A stretch of 64,000 nucleotides of DNA, from NCBI RefSeq assembly GCF_002804065.1, contig NZ_CP024955.1, positions 2,542,001-2,606,000 of the forward strand, read 5' to 3'. Under the pieces are notes generated by a model, which was not told the origin of the DNA, ran no database searches, and worked only from the letters and a program-made list of their open reading frames with translations. Source of the stretch: Kyrpidia spormannii (GTDB lineage Bacteria > Bacillota > Bacilli > Kyrpidiales > Kyrpidiaceae). How positions within the stretch are numbered: the stretch's first letter is position 1; each line of letters starts with the position of its first letter. This document shows, in pieces, positions 8,289-17,392 of the stretch. The position numbers and the translations under genes were made by a program.

Positions 8289-9524
8289 TCATACCCCGCC
8301 ACCGGCTTCCGCCGCGTCCCTCAGGACAGCGGGCACCCAGGGGCAGCTGGGATCACTCTCCAAATAATCCCCGGTCAACGCGTACGCCCGGGCCCGGGAT
8401 CCTCCACACACCCGGCGAAACTCACACACCCCGCACTTACCCTCGTAACCGTCGGGGTCCCTTAATGCCCGAAGCACCGATGAATCCCGGTAAATCTCGC
8501 GCAGCGAAGTCTGGTGGACATCGCCAACCCGGATCGGCAGAAACCCGCTGGGATACACCTCGCCTATGTGTGACACAAACACAAAACCATTCCCGTCATT
8601 GACGCCACGGGGCGCCCTCCCGGATCCGCCGAACACACCCCGCCGCGCCTCGGTTCCACCCGGTTTCCCCCCACCGGTCCCAAACCCGCCTTCCATTCCT
8701 CGCATCATCTGGCGCCTTTGCACCAAAACCCGCCGATAGGGCTGGGCCTCGGTGGTCTTGATGTCGAAGGGAGCCCGGTCCGCGAGCTCCGCCAGCCAAC
8801 GGTAGAGACCTTCCTGGGTGGCGTAATCTACAGCGTCCTCCTTGCGCCCCCGCCCGGTGGGCACGAGGAAAAAGACACTCCACAGAACCGCTCCGCTCTC
8901 CGCCACCAGCCCGGCCAGCTTTTCCATCTCCCCGACATTATACCGGGACACCGTGGTGTTGACCTGCCGCTCGATCCCTAGCTCCGCCGCGATTTTTAGA
9001 ATCCGCATCGTCTGGGCGAAGGAACCGGACGTGCCCCGGAACCGGTCGTGGGTTTCCGCCCGTGCCCCGTCCAGGCTCACGGCCAGCCGCATCACCCCGG
9101 CCTCCTTCAACCGCTCCAAAGCCTCCCGGGTCACCCGGGGCGTGGCGCTCGGGGTCACCGACATGCGCAGCCCCCGCTCAGCCCCGTACCGCACAAGGTC
9201 GAACACATCCGGCCGCTCAAACGGGTCTCCCCCGGTCAGCACCACCAACGGGACCTTCCACTCGGCCAACTCGTCCAGAAGCCGAAACCCCTCTTCCGTG
9301 GTCAACTCCCGGGGGTCCCGACGAAACTGCGCATCCGCCCGGCAATGCAGGCAATGCAGACTGCACGCCCGGGTCACCTCCCAGATCACCAGAAAGGGCG
9401 TTGTGGCATAATCCAGCGAAAAGGGCCGCGGGGCGGGACCGGGAATCCTGGATTCCTCGGTCCCAAACCCCACGCCATCCCGCACCTTCCAACTCTCCCC
9501 TTCCTCTCCCCGGCTTCCCCTCAT
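8289..9524 (-). CDS. Radical SAM/SPASM protein, heme-biosynthesis (AhbD/NirJ2 or TIGR04053) type
   Basis: 411 residues. The radical SAM cluster motif is ACSLHCLHC (CxxxCxxC, about 53-61), followed by VVLTGGDPFERPD. The C-terminal SPASM region contains CGVCEFRRVCGG and a later Cys in SDPSCPW. A Gly-rich insert (GGFGTGGGKPGG, near residue 280) interrupts the middle. It overlaps the upstream radical SAM gene by 4 bp. Relatives decarboxylate or modify iron porphyrins (AhbD makes heme b from iron-coproporphyrin) or act in heme d1 synthesis; which of these applies here cannot be told by eye. Confidence 0.75.
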   Translation of the reverse strand: MRGSRGEEGESWKVRDGVGFGTEESRIPGPAPRPFSLDYATTPFLVIWEVTRACSLHCLHCRADAQFRRDPRELTTEEGFRLLDELAEWKVPLVVLTGGDPFERPDVFDLVRYGAERGLRMSVTPSATPRVTREALERLKEAGVMRLAVSLDGARAETHDRFRGTSGSFAQTMRILKIAAELGIERQVNTTVSRYNVGEMEKLAGLVAESGAVLWSVFFLVPTGRGRKEDAVDYATQEGLYRWLAELADRAPFDIKTTEAQPYRRVLVQRRQMMRGMEGGFGTGGGKPGGTEARRGVFGGSGRAPRGVNDGNGFVFVSHIGEVYPSGFLPIRVGDVHQTSLREIYRDSSVLRALRDPDGYEGKCGVCEFRRVCGGSRARAYALTGDYLESDPSCPWVPAVLRDAAEAGGGV

Positions 9525-10711
9525 GCACTCTCCCCCCGCAGCGCCTGGTCGTGAATCTCTTCATCAGTCAAATAACACGCCGGATCCGAAGCCCAAAAGT
9601 CCCCGTAAACCGCCTCGGCCCGGGTGCGAAAATTGCCCCCGCACACGTCGTAAAACACGCAATCTTTACACCGCCCGTGAAGCCGTTCTCCCCGATCCCT
9701 GAGTCCCTTGAGCAGATCGTGGCTCTCGTCTGACCAAATTTCTCCGAAGGAACGCTCCCGAACGTTTCCAAACGTATAATGCTGGGTGAACTGATCCGGG
9801 TGGACGTTCCCTTGATAATCCACGTGACAGATGGCGATCCCCGATCGGTTGCCCCCGTTCATGCGCAACCTCCGGCGGATGGCCTCAGCCCGGGCCGGAT
9901 CTTTCTCCCGCATGTGCAAATAGAGATACGCCCCGTCGGCGTGGTTGTCCACGGTGAGGATTTCTTTGTCAATTCCCCTCTGGTGCCAATCCTCCACCTG
10001 GTCGATCAATTGCCCGACCACCTTCCGGGTGACCTCCGGCGAAATGTCTTGCTCCGCCGCCCCCCGGCCGCTGTACACCAAGTGGTAAAAGCAAGCCCGG
10101 TCAAAAGGCTCATCCTCCAAAAGCTGCAGCACAAAGGGCAGGGTGTGGACATTATCCTTGTGAATCGTAAAACGGATGCCCACCCGAATCCCCGCCTCGG
10201 CGCAGTTCCGCACCCCGCGCATGGCCCGGGCAAAAGCCCCGGCCCGGCGCCGAACCCGATCGTGCACATCCGGTGTCCCATCGATGCTGATACCGACATA
10301 TCCCACTCCAATGCGCTTTAACTCCAGGGCCACTTCCGGAGTGATGAGCGTGCCATTGGTGGACAGGGTCACCCGAATCCCCTTGGAGGTCGCGTATTCC
10401 ATCAGCTCCAGGGCATCCGGCCGGGAAAGAGGCTCGCCCCCGGAAACTAACAAGACCGGGACCTTGAACGCCGCCAAATCATCGATAAACGCCCGGCCCT
10501 CCTCGTGGGTCATCTCTCCTTCAAACCGCCCTGGCCCGGCATTGGCATAGCAGTGCTGGCATTGCAAGTTACACGTCCGGGTGATCTCCCACACCACCAC
10601 GGGCCCTGCCCCGGGGCGTACCCCGGTGCGCGACCGCCGGGCGCCCTCCACATAGCGCAGTCCATCCCCAAACGCCGGCTCTTCCGTCAACAAACTCGTC
10701 AACCCCAGCAT
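9521..10711 (-). CDS. Radical SAM/SPASM protein, AhbC/NirJ1-like
   Basis: 396 residues beginning MLGLTSLLTEEPAFGDGLRY, an N-terminus characteristic of NirJ/AhbC proteins. The cluster motif is RTCNLQCQHC (about 47-56); VSGGEPLSRPD follows; the SPASM cysteines are in GRCKDCVFYDVCGG and SDPACY. AhbC removes acetate side chains from didecarboxysiroheme in the siroheme route to heme. Start taken as ATG 10711 behind GGGAGGG. Stop overlaps the second radical SAM gene (ATGA), so the pair likely acts in consecutive steps of porphyrin side-chain processing. Confidence 0.75.
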   Translation of the reverse strand: MLGLTSLLTEEPAFGDGLRYVEGARRSRTGVRPGAGPVVVWEITRTCNLQCQHCYANAGPGRFEGEMTHEEGRAFIDDLAAFKVPVLLVSGGEPLSRPDALELMEYATSKGIRVTLSTNGTLITPEVALELKRIGVGYVGISIDGTPDVHDRVRRRAGAFARAMRGVRNCAEAGIRVGIRFTIHKDNVHTLPFVLQLLEDEPFDRACFYHLVYSGRGAAEQDISPEVTRKVVGQLIDQVEDWHQRGIDKEILTVDNHADGAYLYLHMREKDPARAEAIRRRLRMNGGNRSGIAICHVDYQGNVHPDQFTQHYTFGNVRERSFGEIWSDESHDLLKGLRDRGERLHGRCKDCVFYDVCGGNFRTRAEAVYGDFWASDPACYLTDEEIHDQALRGESA

Positions 10712-10887
10712 CCGTATCCCTCCCGACGCGGTCTGCACCGCGCGTCATGTCCTTCTTTCTCCAGTCTATCGCCCAGGTCTTTTTCATACAGAGGGATCAC
10801 CGCCGGGATGGCGAGAAAATCTTGAACAGAACCGGACGATTTTATGGCACATAAGCTTCCGTGGGCAGCATCGCCGTGGCCTTGCGA

Positions 10888-12216
10888 TCATCGCCGGTAC
10901 ATCACCCACATCGCCCCGGCGTAGACCAGCCACGCCGATACCCCGGCCCCCGCCCCGATCCAGGCCAACTCCTCCCGGCCACTCCAGGCGCCCACGGCAA
11001 GTAAAACGGCACCGCCGGCAAAACCCAACAAGGCCACTCCGGTGGGAACCTGCGGCATCATGTCCCGGACGCCCACCAGGCGCTGCCCGGGTGCCCGGCG
11101 AGTTACCGGAGTGAGCCCGTGGCCGTACTTGCTCATCCACCGCAGGAATGGCAGGATTTTGGCCATATATGCAGCAATCACCCACCCGAGAAAGCCGAAA
11201 ACCACAAGCAGCATCATGCCCATAAACGCCGGCCCCACCGTGCGCCCCGACGCCTCCGCCCCCAAAGCCACAGCCCCCCAGGCTAACGTAACGGGCCAGC
11301 CAGCCGCGAGCCCCGCCGCTATCCAAGGGATCACCCATTCGAGATCTCGACGCCGCCTGTACCGAAGGTGCTGAAATAAGTGAAATAGTAACAATCCGTA
11401 AGCCACCAGGTACAGGACCCATCCGACCCCGACCAGGAGGCTCCCCGGGCCCCACAGACCTGTGGACACCCCTTGCCCGGGGGCGGGCACAAGAGATACC
11501 CCTGCAGCGATCAACACGGCCCCGGCCATCAGCACAAGCTCCGGTCCCCTTCGCTCGAACCCCGGGTGGCGGGAGGAAACGAAAACGCGAATCAGGCGGG
11601 GACTCAAAACGAGAATCAGGGTGGTGAACCAGCCGGTCACTCCCGCCACCATGTGGAGGAGAAGGCTCGCCCGACCCAAGAGAGGCACCCCCAGGGCCAT
11701 TCCGATTCCAAAAAGCAGGGCGGCGAACAAAAAGACAAACACCGGCGCCGACCGGAGTGCCTCTCCGCGCTTTTTCAGCGTCAAGGCCGTGCGGCCCAAG
11801 TTCCAAAGCAAAAGCCCGTAGGCTGCAAAAACCAGAATCCCCCCTGTCGCCGCCACCGCCCACCGGCCGGACAAAAAGCCGACGGGAAAAGCGGCGGCCC
11901 CGAGCACCATGAGGACATACTGAACATAACCCAGGCGGACGGAGTACAAATGTCCCTGAAACGCCACCGGAGTGATCTGCAGCAGCGCTCCGTGAACGGT
12001 GGTCAATGCATACCCCACCACAAAAAGGTGAACGGCGGCCAGAAGGAGCGGATCGGCCCACGCCCCCCGTGCGATGGCCGGCGCCGCCCGGATCAAGCAC
12101 CACCAAGCCGGCCCGAGAAAGGCAAGCCCCGTGACCATGTACACCCGGGTGATGCGAAACCGCGGGCCCAACCCTCCGGCGGCCCCGCCCCCCGGCATCG
12201 GCAGCTTGGATTCCAT
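10888..12216 (-). CDS. Twelve-helix membrane protein, heme-copper oxidase subunit I-like
   Basis: 442 residues with about 12 hydrophobic segments. Helix 2 and the following loop read HLFVVGYALTTVHGALLQIT then PVAFQGHLYS, resembling the HLxxxGFxxxxxxGAxxQxxPV pattern of an uncharacterised heme-copper-oxidase-subunit-I-like group in Bacillota; LLLHMVAGVTGW (helix 6) adds another possible heme ligand. Start ATG 12216 behind GGGAGG. A group IIC intron sits 39 bp upstream of the start. Neighbouring heme radical-SAM genes support a heme protein, but the function is unknown. Confidence 0.6.
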   Translation of the reverse strand: MESKLPMPGGGAAGGLGPRFRITRVYMVTGLAFLGPAWWCLIRAAPAIARGAWADPLLLAAVHLFVVGYALTTVHGALLQITPVAFQGHLYSVRLGYVQYVLMVLGAAAFPVGFLSGRWAVAATGGILVFAAYGLLLWNLGRTALTLKKRGEALRSAPVFVFLFAALLFGIGMALGVPLLGRASLLLHMVAGVTGWFTTLILVLSPRLIRVFVSSRHPGFERRGPELVLMAGAVLIAAGVSLVPAPGQGVSTGLWGPGSLLVGVGWVLYLVAYGLLLFHLFQHLRYRRRRDLEWVIPWIAAGLAAGWPVTLAWGAVALGAEASGRTVGPAFMGMMLLVVFGFLGWVIAAYMAKILPFLRWMSKYGHGLTPVTRRAPGQRLVGVRDMMPQVPTGVALLGFAGGAVLLAVGAWSGREELAWIGAGAGVSAWLVYAGAMWVMYRR

Positions 12217-12254
12217 TTCTCTCGCCTCCCAAAGCCCACCCGACGCTCACGCCC

Positions 12255-14143
12255 ATCGAGTAGGAGGGGGCGGCTAGCCCCCGTCCTCTCACACCACCGG
12301 ACATGCGGATCCGCATCCGGCGGTTCACCAAGCTTGACGAAGCCTTCGGTAACGTTCGGTTAAACTCATCAGACCTTGAGCCTGCCAGTAGGCGTTGCCC
12401 AGGGCTCTGTTCATCGGCCCATGGGCCATTCGCCACGGCCCTTTGCGGGCGTTGGCGAATGGGTGTACCACCCACTCCGGCAACCCCAGTGCGCGCAGTT
12501 CACGGTATCGCGTCCGCACCCGTTTCCACTGTTTCCAGAGACACATCCGCAGCCTCCGCCGTATCCATCCATCGATTTCTTCGAAGATGCTCGGCGTTTC
12601 CGCCAGGGCAAAATACCCGATCCATCCACCCAGATACGTGTTCAGCCGTCGGATTCGTTCCTCCATGGCGATCGGTGTGTTCCTCGCCGTGAGGGTTCGG
12701 ATCTTGGTCTTGACCCGGTCGATCGACTGCCTCGCTAGGCGGATTCGGATTTCCCCGGCTTTGGGTTTATACATGCTGAACCCCAGAAACTTGAGTTTCC
12801 ACGGTCGGTCCACCGTGCTCTTCTGCTCGTTGAGCTTGAGTTTTAACCTCTCCTGCAGGAATTTCCGGACACCGGCCAAGACTCTCTCCCCCGCCCGTCT
12901 GCTTCGAACGTAGATGTTGGCATCATCTGCATACCGGACGAACTTGTGGCCCCTCTTTTCCAGTTCTTTATCCAGGTCATCCAGAAGGATATTCGCCAAC
13001 AGTGGACTCAACGGCCCACCCTGGGGCGTCCCTTCCTCCCTTTCCATGACCACCCCGTTCACCATGATCCCTGCCTGGAGGTACCGGCGAATAACCTTGA
13101 GCACTCGTTTGTCCGTGACCTTCCGGGCTACCCGGGCCATAAGGATGTCATGATTCACCCGGTCAAAGAACTTTTCCAGGTCCATGTCCACGCCCCATTC
13201 GTATCCTTCTTCCACATACTGCCTCGCTTTCTTGACCGCGTCGTGGGCCCTTCTTCCGGGGCGGAAACCGTAGCTGGCCTCCGAAAATTGCGGATCAAAG
13301 ATCGGCGTCAGCACTTGCAGGAGGGCCTGTTGGATCAGGCGGTCCATCACGGTGGGGATCCCCAGCATCCGCTTGCCTCCCCCGGGTTTCGGGATTTCGA
13401 CCCGGCGCACGGGCTGCGGTCGGTAGGTCCCCGCGAGCAGTTCTTCCCGGATGCGCGGCCACTCGGCTCGGATCTGTTCCCGGAGGTTTTCCGTGGGAAT
13501 GCCGTCCACGCCGGGGGCACCCTTGTTCTGCTCCACCCGCTTCAGGGCGGCCAGCATGTTATCCCTGGCCACCACCTTCTCCATCAGGCTGTCACCTTGA
13601 TCCCCGCGAGGTGAGGTTCCGCTTTGTGCCGGAGAAGGGCTCGGCTCTCCCACGATCCCCCGTGGCTTCACCACTTCCTCCCGTGGGCAGTCCCTGTTCA
13701 GGGTTTTCGGCTGTCTTCGTCCTTCTCGCGAACGCACCGGTCTCACCTCTGACTTGATGTTCGGGCCTTCCTCTCAGGTTCATGATCCCCGGAGTACTAT
13801 GCCCTCTGCTGACTCCTGCCGGTTCAGCCGAACCTCTCGGTTCGGGTTGCCAGTTTCTCTGGCGTGTCCGGCAGGCCTCCCCGGGTAAGAACGCTGACCT
13901 TCCCCCCGCGCCCGCCTCATATACTCCACCGCTCCTTGGCAGCCTTGGATTTCGCTGTGTTGCGCCAGCTCATCCGAACGGCGCAGCCTCGTATGAGGTT
14001 CTTGTTCATCGGACCGTGGGTTTGCCTCCGGCTTCCTTCGGATTCCGCCTCGCAGCGGACACCCTTGCCTTTGGCTAGCAGACTCGTGCTGCCTCGCCTG
14101 CAGTGGACTTTCACCACCAAGTCAACGCCCATGCCGGGCACAC
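12255..14143 (-). mobile_element. Complete bacterial group IIC intron
   Basis: 1889-bp retroelement on the minus strand. The 5' boundary reads GTGTGCCCGGCATGGGCG (intron 5' consensus GTGYG) at 14143, and the 3' boundary ends CCTACTCGAT at 12255. Domain V is seen at about 12293-12325 as CGCCGGATGCGG...CCGCATGTCCGGTGG, with the domain VI hairpin after it. The ORF lies in domain IV. The 5' exon ends with a 7-bp GC hairpin (14156-14173) and TCCATGTTGC, fitting the class C habit of inserting after terminator-like stems. All parts needed for splicing appear present. Confidence 0.88.
12325..13746 (-). CDS. ltrA: Group II intron reverse transcriptase/maturase (class C)
   Basis: 473 residues. N-terminal RT0 region KNGAPGVDGI-like (NKGAPGVDGIP, about 74-84), PKPGGGKRMLGIPTV, YGFRPGRRAHDA, DMDLEKFFDRVNHD (first catalytic Asp), GTPQGGPLSPLLANI and the active-site YADD (about 268-271). 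The maturase (group II intron maturase-specific) domain follows (YLGGWIGYF). There is no HNH endonuclease at the C-terminus, as expected for class C. Encoded within the intron, so it acts in splicing and retrohoming of this RNA. Confidence 0.95.
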   Translation of the reverse strand: MRPVRSREGRRQPKTLNRDCPREEVVKPRGIVGEPSPSPAQSGTSPRGDQGDSLMEKVVARDNMLAALKRVEQNKGAPGVDGIPTENLREQIRAEWPRIREELLAGTYRPQPVRRVEIPKPGGGKRMLGIPTVMDRLIQQALLQVLTPIFDPQFSEASYGFRPGRRAHDAVKKARQYVEEGYEWGVDMDLEKFFDRVNHDILMARVARKVTDKRVLKVIRRYLQAGIMVNGVVMEREEGTPQGGPLSPLLANILLDDLDKELEKRGHKFVRYADDANIYVRSRRAGERVLAGVRKFLQERLKLKLNEQKSTVDRPWKLKFLGFSMYKPKAGEIRIRLARQSIDRVKTKIRTLTARNTPIAMEERIRRLNTYLGGWIGYFALAETPSIFEEIDGWIRRRLRMCLWKQWKRVRTRYRELRALGLPEWVVHPFANARKGPWRMAHGPMNRALGNAYWQAQGLMSLTERYRRLRQAW

Positions 14144-14155
14144 GCAACACATGGA

Positions 14156-14173
14156 GCGCGGCCGGCGCCGCGC
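14156..14173 (-). repeat. GC hairpin at the group IIC intron insertion point
   Basis: GCGCGGC and GCCGCGC form a perfect 7-bp stem with a GCCG loop, 12 bp upstream of the intron's first base. Class C introns recognise such stems (terminators or attC-like) next to a short IBS1. It may be the transcript end of the small upstream reading frame at 14201-14443. Confidence 0.6.
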
Positions 14174-14200
14174 CGCAGGCCGCCACACTCCGTCCGCCGC

Positions 14201-14443
14201 TCACGGGTTCCGATGAATGTGAAGCGCATACTCGCACCGGTCATCGCCGTTGACGTTACATTTTACTTCCCGGGCGGACACCGTCCGACCCAAGACTTTG
14301 TGGATCGCCCCCACCCCTCCCCATTGTCTGCCTCGAAGATAACGGAGGGAGCACCGGCGTTCCGTGACCCGCGTCACAGCTCCAGAGACGATGGGCCTTC
14401 CGGCCGTTGTGCCTGCGACTGATTTTCGGTATCGTGAGGGCAA
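14201..14443 (-). CDS. Small unassigned ORF, faint V4R-like C-terminal signature
   Basis: 80 residues from a TTG codon. The C-terminal stretch [20 protein letters not shown] resembles the end of V4R-type sensory domains (C-x-A-x-G-D-x-x-C-x-F). No ribosome site of note; the ORF fills most of the 315 bp between the intron and the divergent Crp/Fnr gene. It may be the surviving tail of a larger sensor gene. Function unknown and reality uncertain. Confidence 0.35.
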   Translation of the reverse strand: MPSRYRKSVAGTTAGRPIVSGAVTRVTERRCSLRYLRGRQWGGVGAIHKVLGRTVSAREVKCNVNGDDRCEYALHIHRNP

Positions 14444-14457
14444 AGGCGGTGATCACC

Positions 14458-15165
14458 ATGAGCATCACTCAGCGAATCCCACTGTTTGCACACCTGCCTG
14501 AAAACCAACTTCAGACAGTGGAGAATTTCTGCACACCTTTGAGCATTCCCTCCCGGGGCATGATTTTTCACCAGGGCGACCCATTGGAGCGCGTGTTTTT
14601 CTTGTCCCGGGGGCTTGTGAAAATTTATATCTATGACGTGGACGGGCGGGAGCAGATCATGGCGGTCCTCGGGGCCGGCGAAATGTTCCCCCATACGGGT
14701 TTTTTTGACGAGACGACCTACCCGGCCCACGCCCAGGCCATTCGGGATACCGATTTGGTGGCCCTGACCCGCCAAAAGTTGGAACGTTTGGTGCTCGATT
14801 CCCCCGATGCCGCCATGGCCCTCATCCGGGTTCAGGGCCGCAAGATCCGCGAGCTTCAGGCGAGACTTCAGAATTTGACTCAGCATTCCGTTCTGGAGCG
14901 GGTGGCGTGGACTTTATGGCAACAGGTCTTGGAATGGGGGCGGGTCGACCCAGAAGGATATGTGATGTCCTTTCCCCTCACCCACTATGAACTGGCCAAA
15001 TGGGTGGGCACCACCCGGGAATCGGCAAACCGGGCCATGAGTTTGCTCAGAAAACAGGGGGTGATCCAGGTGCAGGGGGAGCAGCTCCGCATCCTGCAAC
15101 CAGACGTGTTGGAATCTTTGGCGGGCGGACTCAAAGAGGCGGGCAAAGGACGGCCCGGGAAGTAA
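14458..15165 (+). CDS. Crp/Fnr family transcriptional regulator
   Basis: 235 residues: cyclic-nucleotide-binding beta-barrel (about 10-115, with HQGDPLERVFFLSRGLVKIY), long dimer helix, and HTH_Crp near 170-205 (THYELAKWVGTTRESANRAM). The N-terminal four-cysteine cluster of oxygen-sensing Fnr is missing; only one early Cys is present, so a [4Fe-4S] sensor is unlikely. Start ATG 14458 chosen over an upstream in-frame codon, with AAAGGCGGTGA before it. Targets may include the adjacent heme and membrane-protein genes, an inference from position only. Confidence 0.87.
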   Translation: MSITQRIPLFAHLPENQLQTVENFCTPLSIPSRGMIFHQGDPLERVFFLSRGLVKIYIYDVDGREQIMAVLGAGEMFPHTGFFDETTYPAHAQAIRDTDLVALTRQKLERLVLDSPDAAMALIRVQGRKIRELQARLQNLTQHSVLERVAWTLWQQVLEWGRVDPEGYVMSFPLTHYELAKWVGTTRESANRAMSLLRKQGVIQVQGEQLRILQPDVLESLAGGLKEAGKGRPGK

Positions 15166-15217
15166 ACGAATCCGGGCGAAAAAATGGCGGTCCGAGCCCC
15201 GAAGAGCTCCGCCGCCG

Positions 15218-15871
15218 TCACCGGTACTGGGCCACCCGCCGCTCCAGAGCGATCCCCAGCCGGGACAAAGGAAAATTCAAGATAAAGTACGCCGTAACGG
15301 CCATCAGATAGAGCAACGTGGCCTGGCTGGTGGCATTCACCCCGAGCTCTGCCCGGCGCATGATATCCATCACGCCGATGGTAAAGGCGAGGGATGAGTT
15401 TTTCACTTGCAGGACGAGAAAGCTCACCATCGCCGGCAGGATCGTCGCCAAAGCCTGGGGCAGAATGACCTTTCGCAAGGTTGTCCAGCGGCTGATCCCC
15501 AGGGCCGCTGAAGCCTCCCGCTGCTCGTGGGGGATACTGTGAAGCCCCGCCCGAAACAGCTCCACTGCATAAGCACCTCCGTAGGCCGATAACCAAATCG
15601 CCGCGGCAGTGAAAGCGTCCAATTGGATCCCGTATTGGGTCAGTCCGAAAAAGACCGCAAACAACTGTAAGATCTGTGGCGTACCACGGATCACTTCCAC
15701 GTAAGCGCCCACCACCGCCCGCAGGGGCCAAGGACCGTACAGGCGCGCCAGCGCCCCGAAGAGGCCGATGATCAGCGCCAACACCGTCCCTAAGACGGTA
15801 AGCGCCACGGTGACGAGCATTCCCTGCCCAATGGGGCCAAGGTATTGAAGAACCACTTCCACCGGCATCAC
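15218..15871 (-). CDS. Amino-acid ABC transporter permease
   Basis: 217 residues of the HisM/GlnP family with about five helices. The EAA loop reads QREASAALGISRWTTLRKVILPQAL (first 20 residues shown here as QREASAALGISRWTTLRKVI). EVIRGTPQILQLF near residue 60 is the family's RGTP motif. Start overlaps the stop of the ATPase gene by 4 bp. With the permease at 16670 it would form the heterodimeric channel of a polar amino-acid importer. Confidence 0.9.
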   Translation of the reverse strand: MMPVEVVLQYLGPIGQGMLVTVALTVLGTVLALIIGLFGALARLYGPWPLRAVVGAYVEVIRGTPQILQLFAVFFGLTQYGIQLDAFTAAAIWLSAYGGAYAVELFRAGLHSIPHEQREASAALGISRWTTLRKVILPQALATILPAMVSFLVLQVKNSSLAFTIGVMDIMRRAELGVNATSQATLLYLMAVTAYFILNFPLSRLGIALERRVAQYR

Positions 15872-16692
15872 CTCTGGGGACTGAGTTGGTAGGAGTTCAC
15901 GAGGGCCGGCTCGGCGTCGTCAGCTGGGCTGTGATCCAATACCCGCCGCAGGAAGGTGCGCGTCCGTTCGTGTTCAGGGTTGGATAACAATTTCCGCGCC
16001 GGGCCGGACTCAATGATCTGCTGGTCGGCCATCACCACGATGGTGTCCGCTACATCCCGGGCGAAAGCCATTTCATGGGTCACCAACAACATCGTCATAC
16101 CGTCGGCGGCCAATTGCCGAATGACCGACAGGACATCGCCCACCAACTCCGGATCCAAAGCGGACGTGGGCTCGTCGAAGAGCATCATTTGCGGGTGCAT
16201 GGCCAGAGCCCGACAAATCGCCACCCGCTGTTGCTGTCCGCCGGACAGGTTGCGCGGATAGGCATTTTCTTTATCGCCGAGACCCACCAAGTCTAAGAGG
16301 CGCCGGGCTTCCTGGATGGCTTCCTGCTTGGACACTTTGTTCACGTCCATGGGCGCGAGGATGATATTCTCTAGAACGGTCAGGTGAGGAAACAGATTAA
16401 ACCGTTGAAACACCATGCCCACTTTCTTCCGGATCTCCGTCAACTCCCGGTGACTGGGGCTCCAACCGCTGTCCGAGCCCTTGAGCATATGGCCGAGCAC
16501 CCGGATGGTGCCGGATTCAAAGGGCTGTAAATAGTTCACACAACGGAGGAGCGTGCTCTTTCCGGCCCCGCTGGGGCCGATGATCGCCACCACTTCGCCC
16601 ACCTCGACATCAAGGTCGATATCCTTGAGGATCGTGTGATCCCCAAATCGCTTTGTCAGACCTCGAATCTCAAGCACCCGCTGCCTTGACAC
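15868..16692 (-). CDS. Amino-acid ABC transporter ATP-binding protein (GlnQ type)
   Basis: 274 residues. Walker A GPSGAGKSTLL (about 38-48), Q-loop VFQRFNLFPHLTV, signature LSGGQQQRVAI, Walker B MLFDEPTSALDP, and H-loop LLVTHEMAFA. All catalytic parts are intact. It overlaps the upstream permease by 23 bp and the downstream permease by 4 bp, giving one tightly coupled operon. Confidence 0.93.
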   Translation of the reverse strand: MSRQRVLEIRGLTKRFGDHTILKDIDLDVEVGEVVAIIGPSGAGKSTLLRCVNYLQPFESGTIRVLGHMLKGSDSGWSPSHRELTEIRKKVGMVFQRFNLFPHLTVLENIILAPMDVNKVSKQEAIQEARRLLDLVGLGDKENAYPRNLSGGQQQRVAICRALAMHPQMMLFDEPTSALDPELVGDVLSVIRQLAADGMTMLLVTHEMAFARDVADTIVVMADQQIIESGPARKLLSNPEHERTRTFLRRVLDHSPADDAEPALVNSYQLSPQR

Positions 16693-17329
16693 GGCGCTCC
16701 CACCTCCTTACTGTCAGGGACAATCCATAGCAGACGATAAAATACAGCACCCCAGCGATCAAAAAGACGTTCGTATACTGAAAGGTTTCGCTGCCCGCCT
16801 GGTACGCTTGATACATGAGTTCCCCCACCCCGATGGTGATCACCAAGGCCGTGTCTTTCACCAAATCGATCGCCGCACTGGTGCCCGGCGGCAAGATCGC
16901 GAGGAGGGACTGGGGGACGATCACCCGCAACAGCGTGGTTCTCCGGCGGAGTCCCAAAGCCTCGGCGGCTTCGCGCTGACCGAAATCCACGCTCATGAGG
17001 CCGCTGCGAAAGATCTCGGAATACAGCGCCCCATAAAATCCCCCCAGTACGATCACCGCCGCTTCAACGCCCGGAATGATAATCCCGATCTGTGCCAAGC
17101 TGTAATAGACAAAGAACAACTCCACAATCACCGGCGTCGACCGGACGATTTCTACATACACGGCCCCGATCGCCCGGAGGGGAGCGATCTTGCTCATCCT
17201 CATGAAGGCCAGGACCCCGCCCACCACCAGCCCGACGACCAGGGAGGCCACCGTTAACTCCAAGGTGACCAGCATGCCGTGCAAAAAAGATTCCCCGTAA
17301 CGCTGCCAAAGCCCGAAAAGCGATTGCAT
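16670..17329 (-). CDS. Amino-acid ABC transporter permease
   Basis: 219 residues, HisM/GlnP family. EIVRSTPVIVELFFVYY is the N-terminal RSTP motif and FGQREAAEALGLRRRTTLLR the EAA loop. It lies between the substrate-binding protein and ATPase genes in the same operon. Confidence 0.9.
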   Translation of the reverse strand: MQSLFGLWQRYGESFLHGMLVTLELTVASLVVGLVVGGVLAFMRMSKIAPLRAIGAVYVEIVRSTPVIVELFFVYYSLAQIGIIIPGVEAAVIVLGGFYGALYSEIFRSGLMSVDFGQREAAEALGLRRRTTLLRVIVPQSLLAILPPGTSAAIDLVKDTALVITIGVGELMYQAYQAGSETFQYTNVFLIAGVLYFIVCYGLSLTVRRWERRVKAAGA

Positions 17330-17392
17330 GACTCCCTCCCGAAAACGCCTTTTCCATCAGGACGGCTTGGGCGGCCTTCGCGGATGGCGCGA

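Noticed and set aside
10784-12475. 563-codon minus-strand ORF overlapping the 12-TM gene
   Set aside because: Gly/Arg-rich shadow in the alternative frame of a clear membrane protein, and it also crosses the intron boundary.
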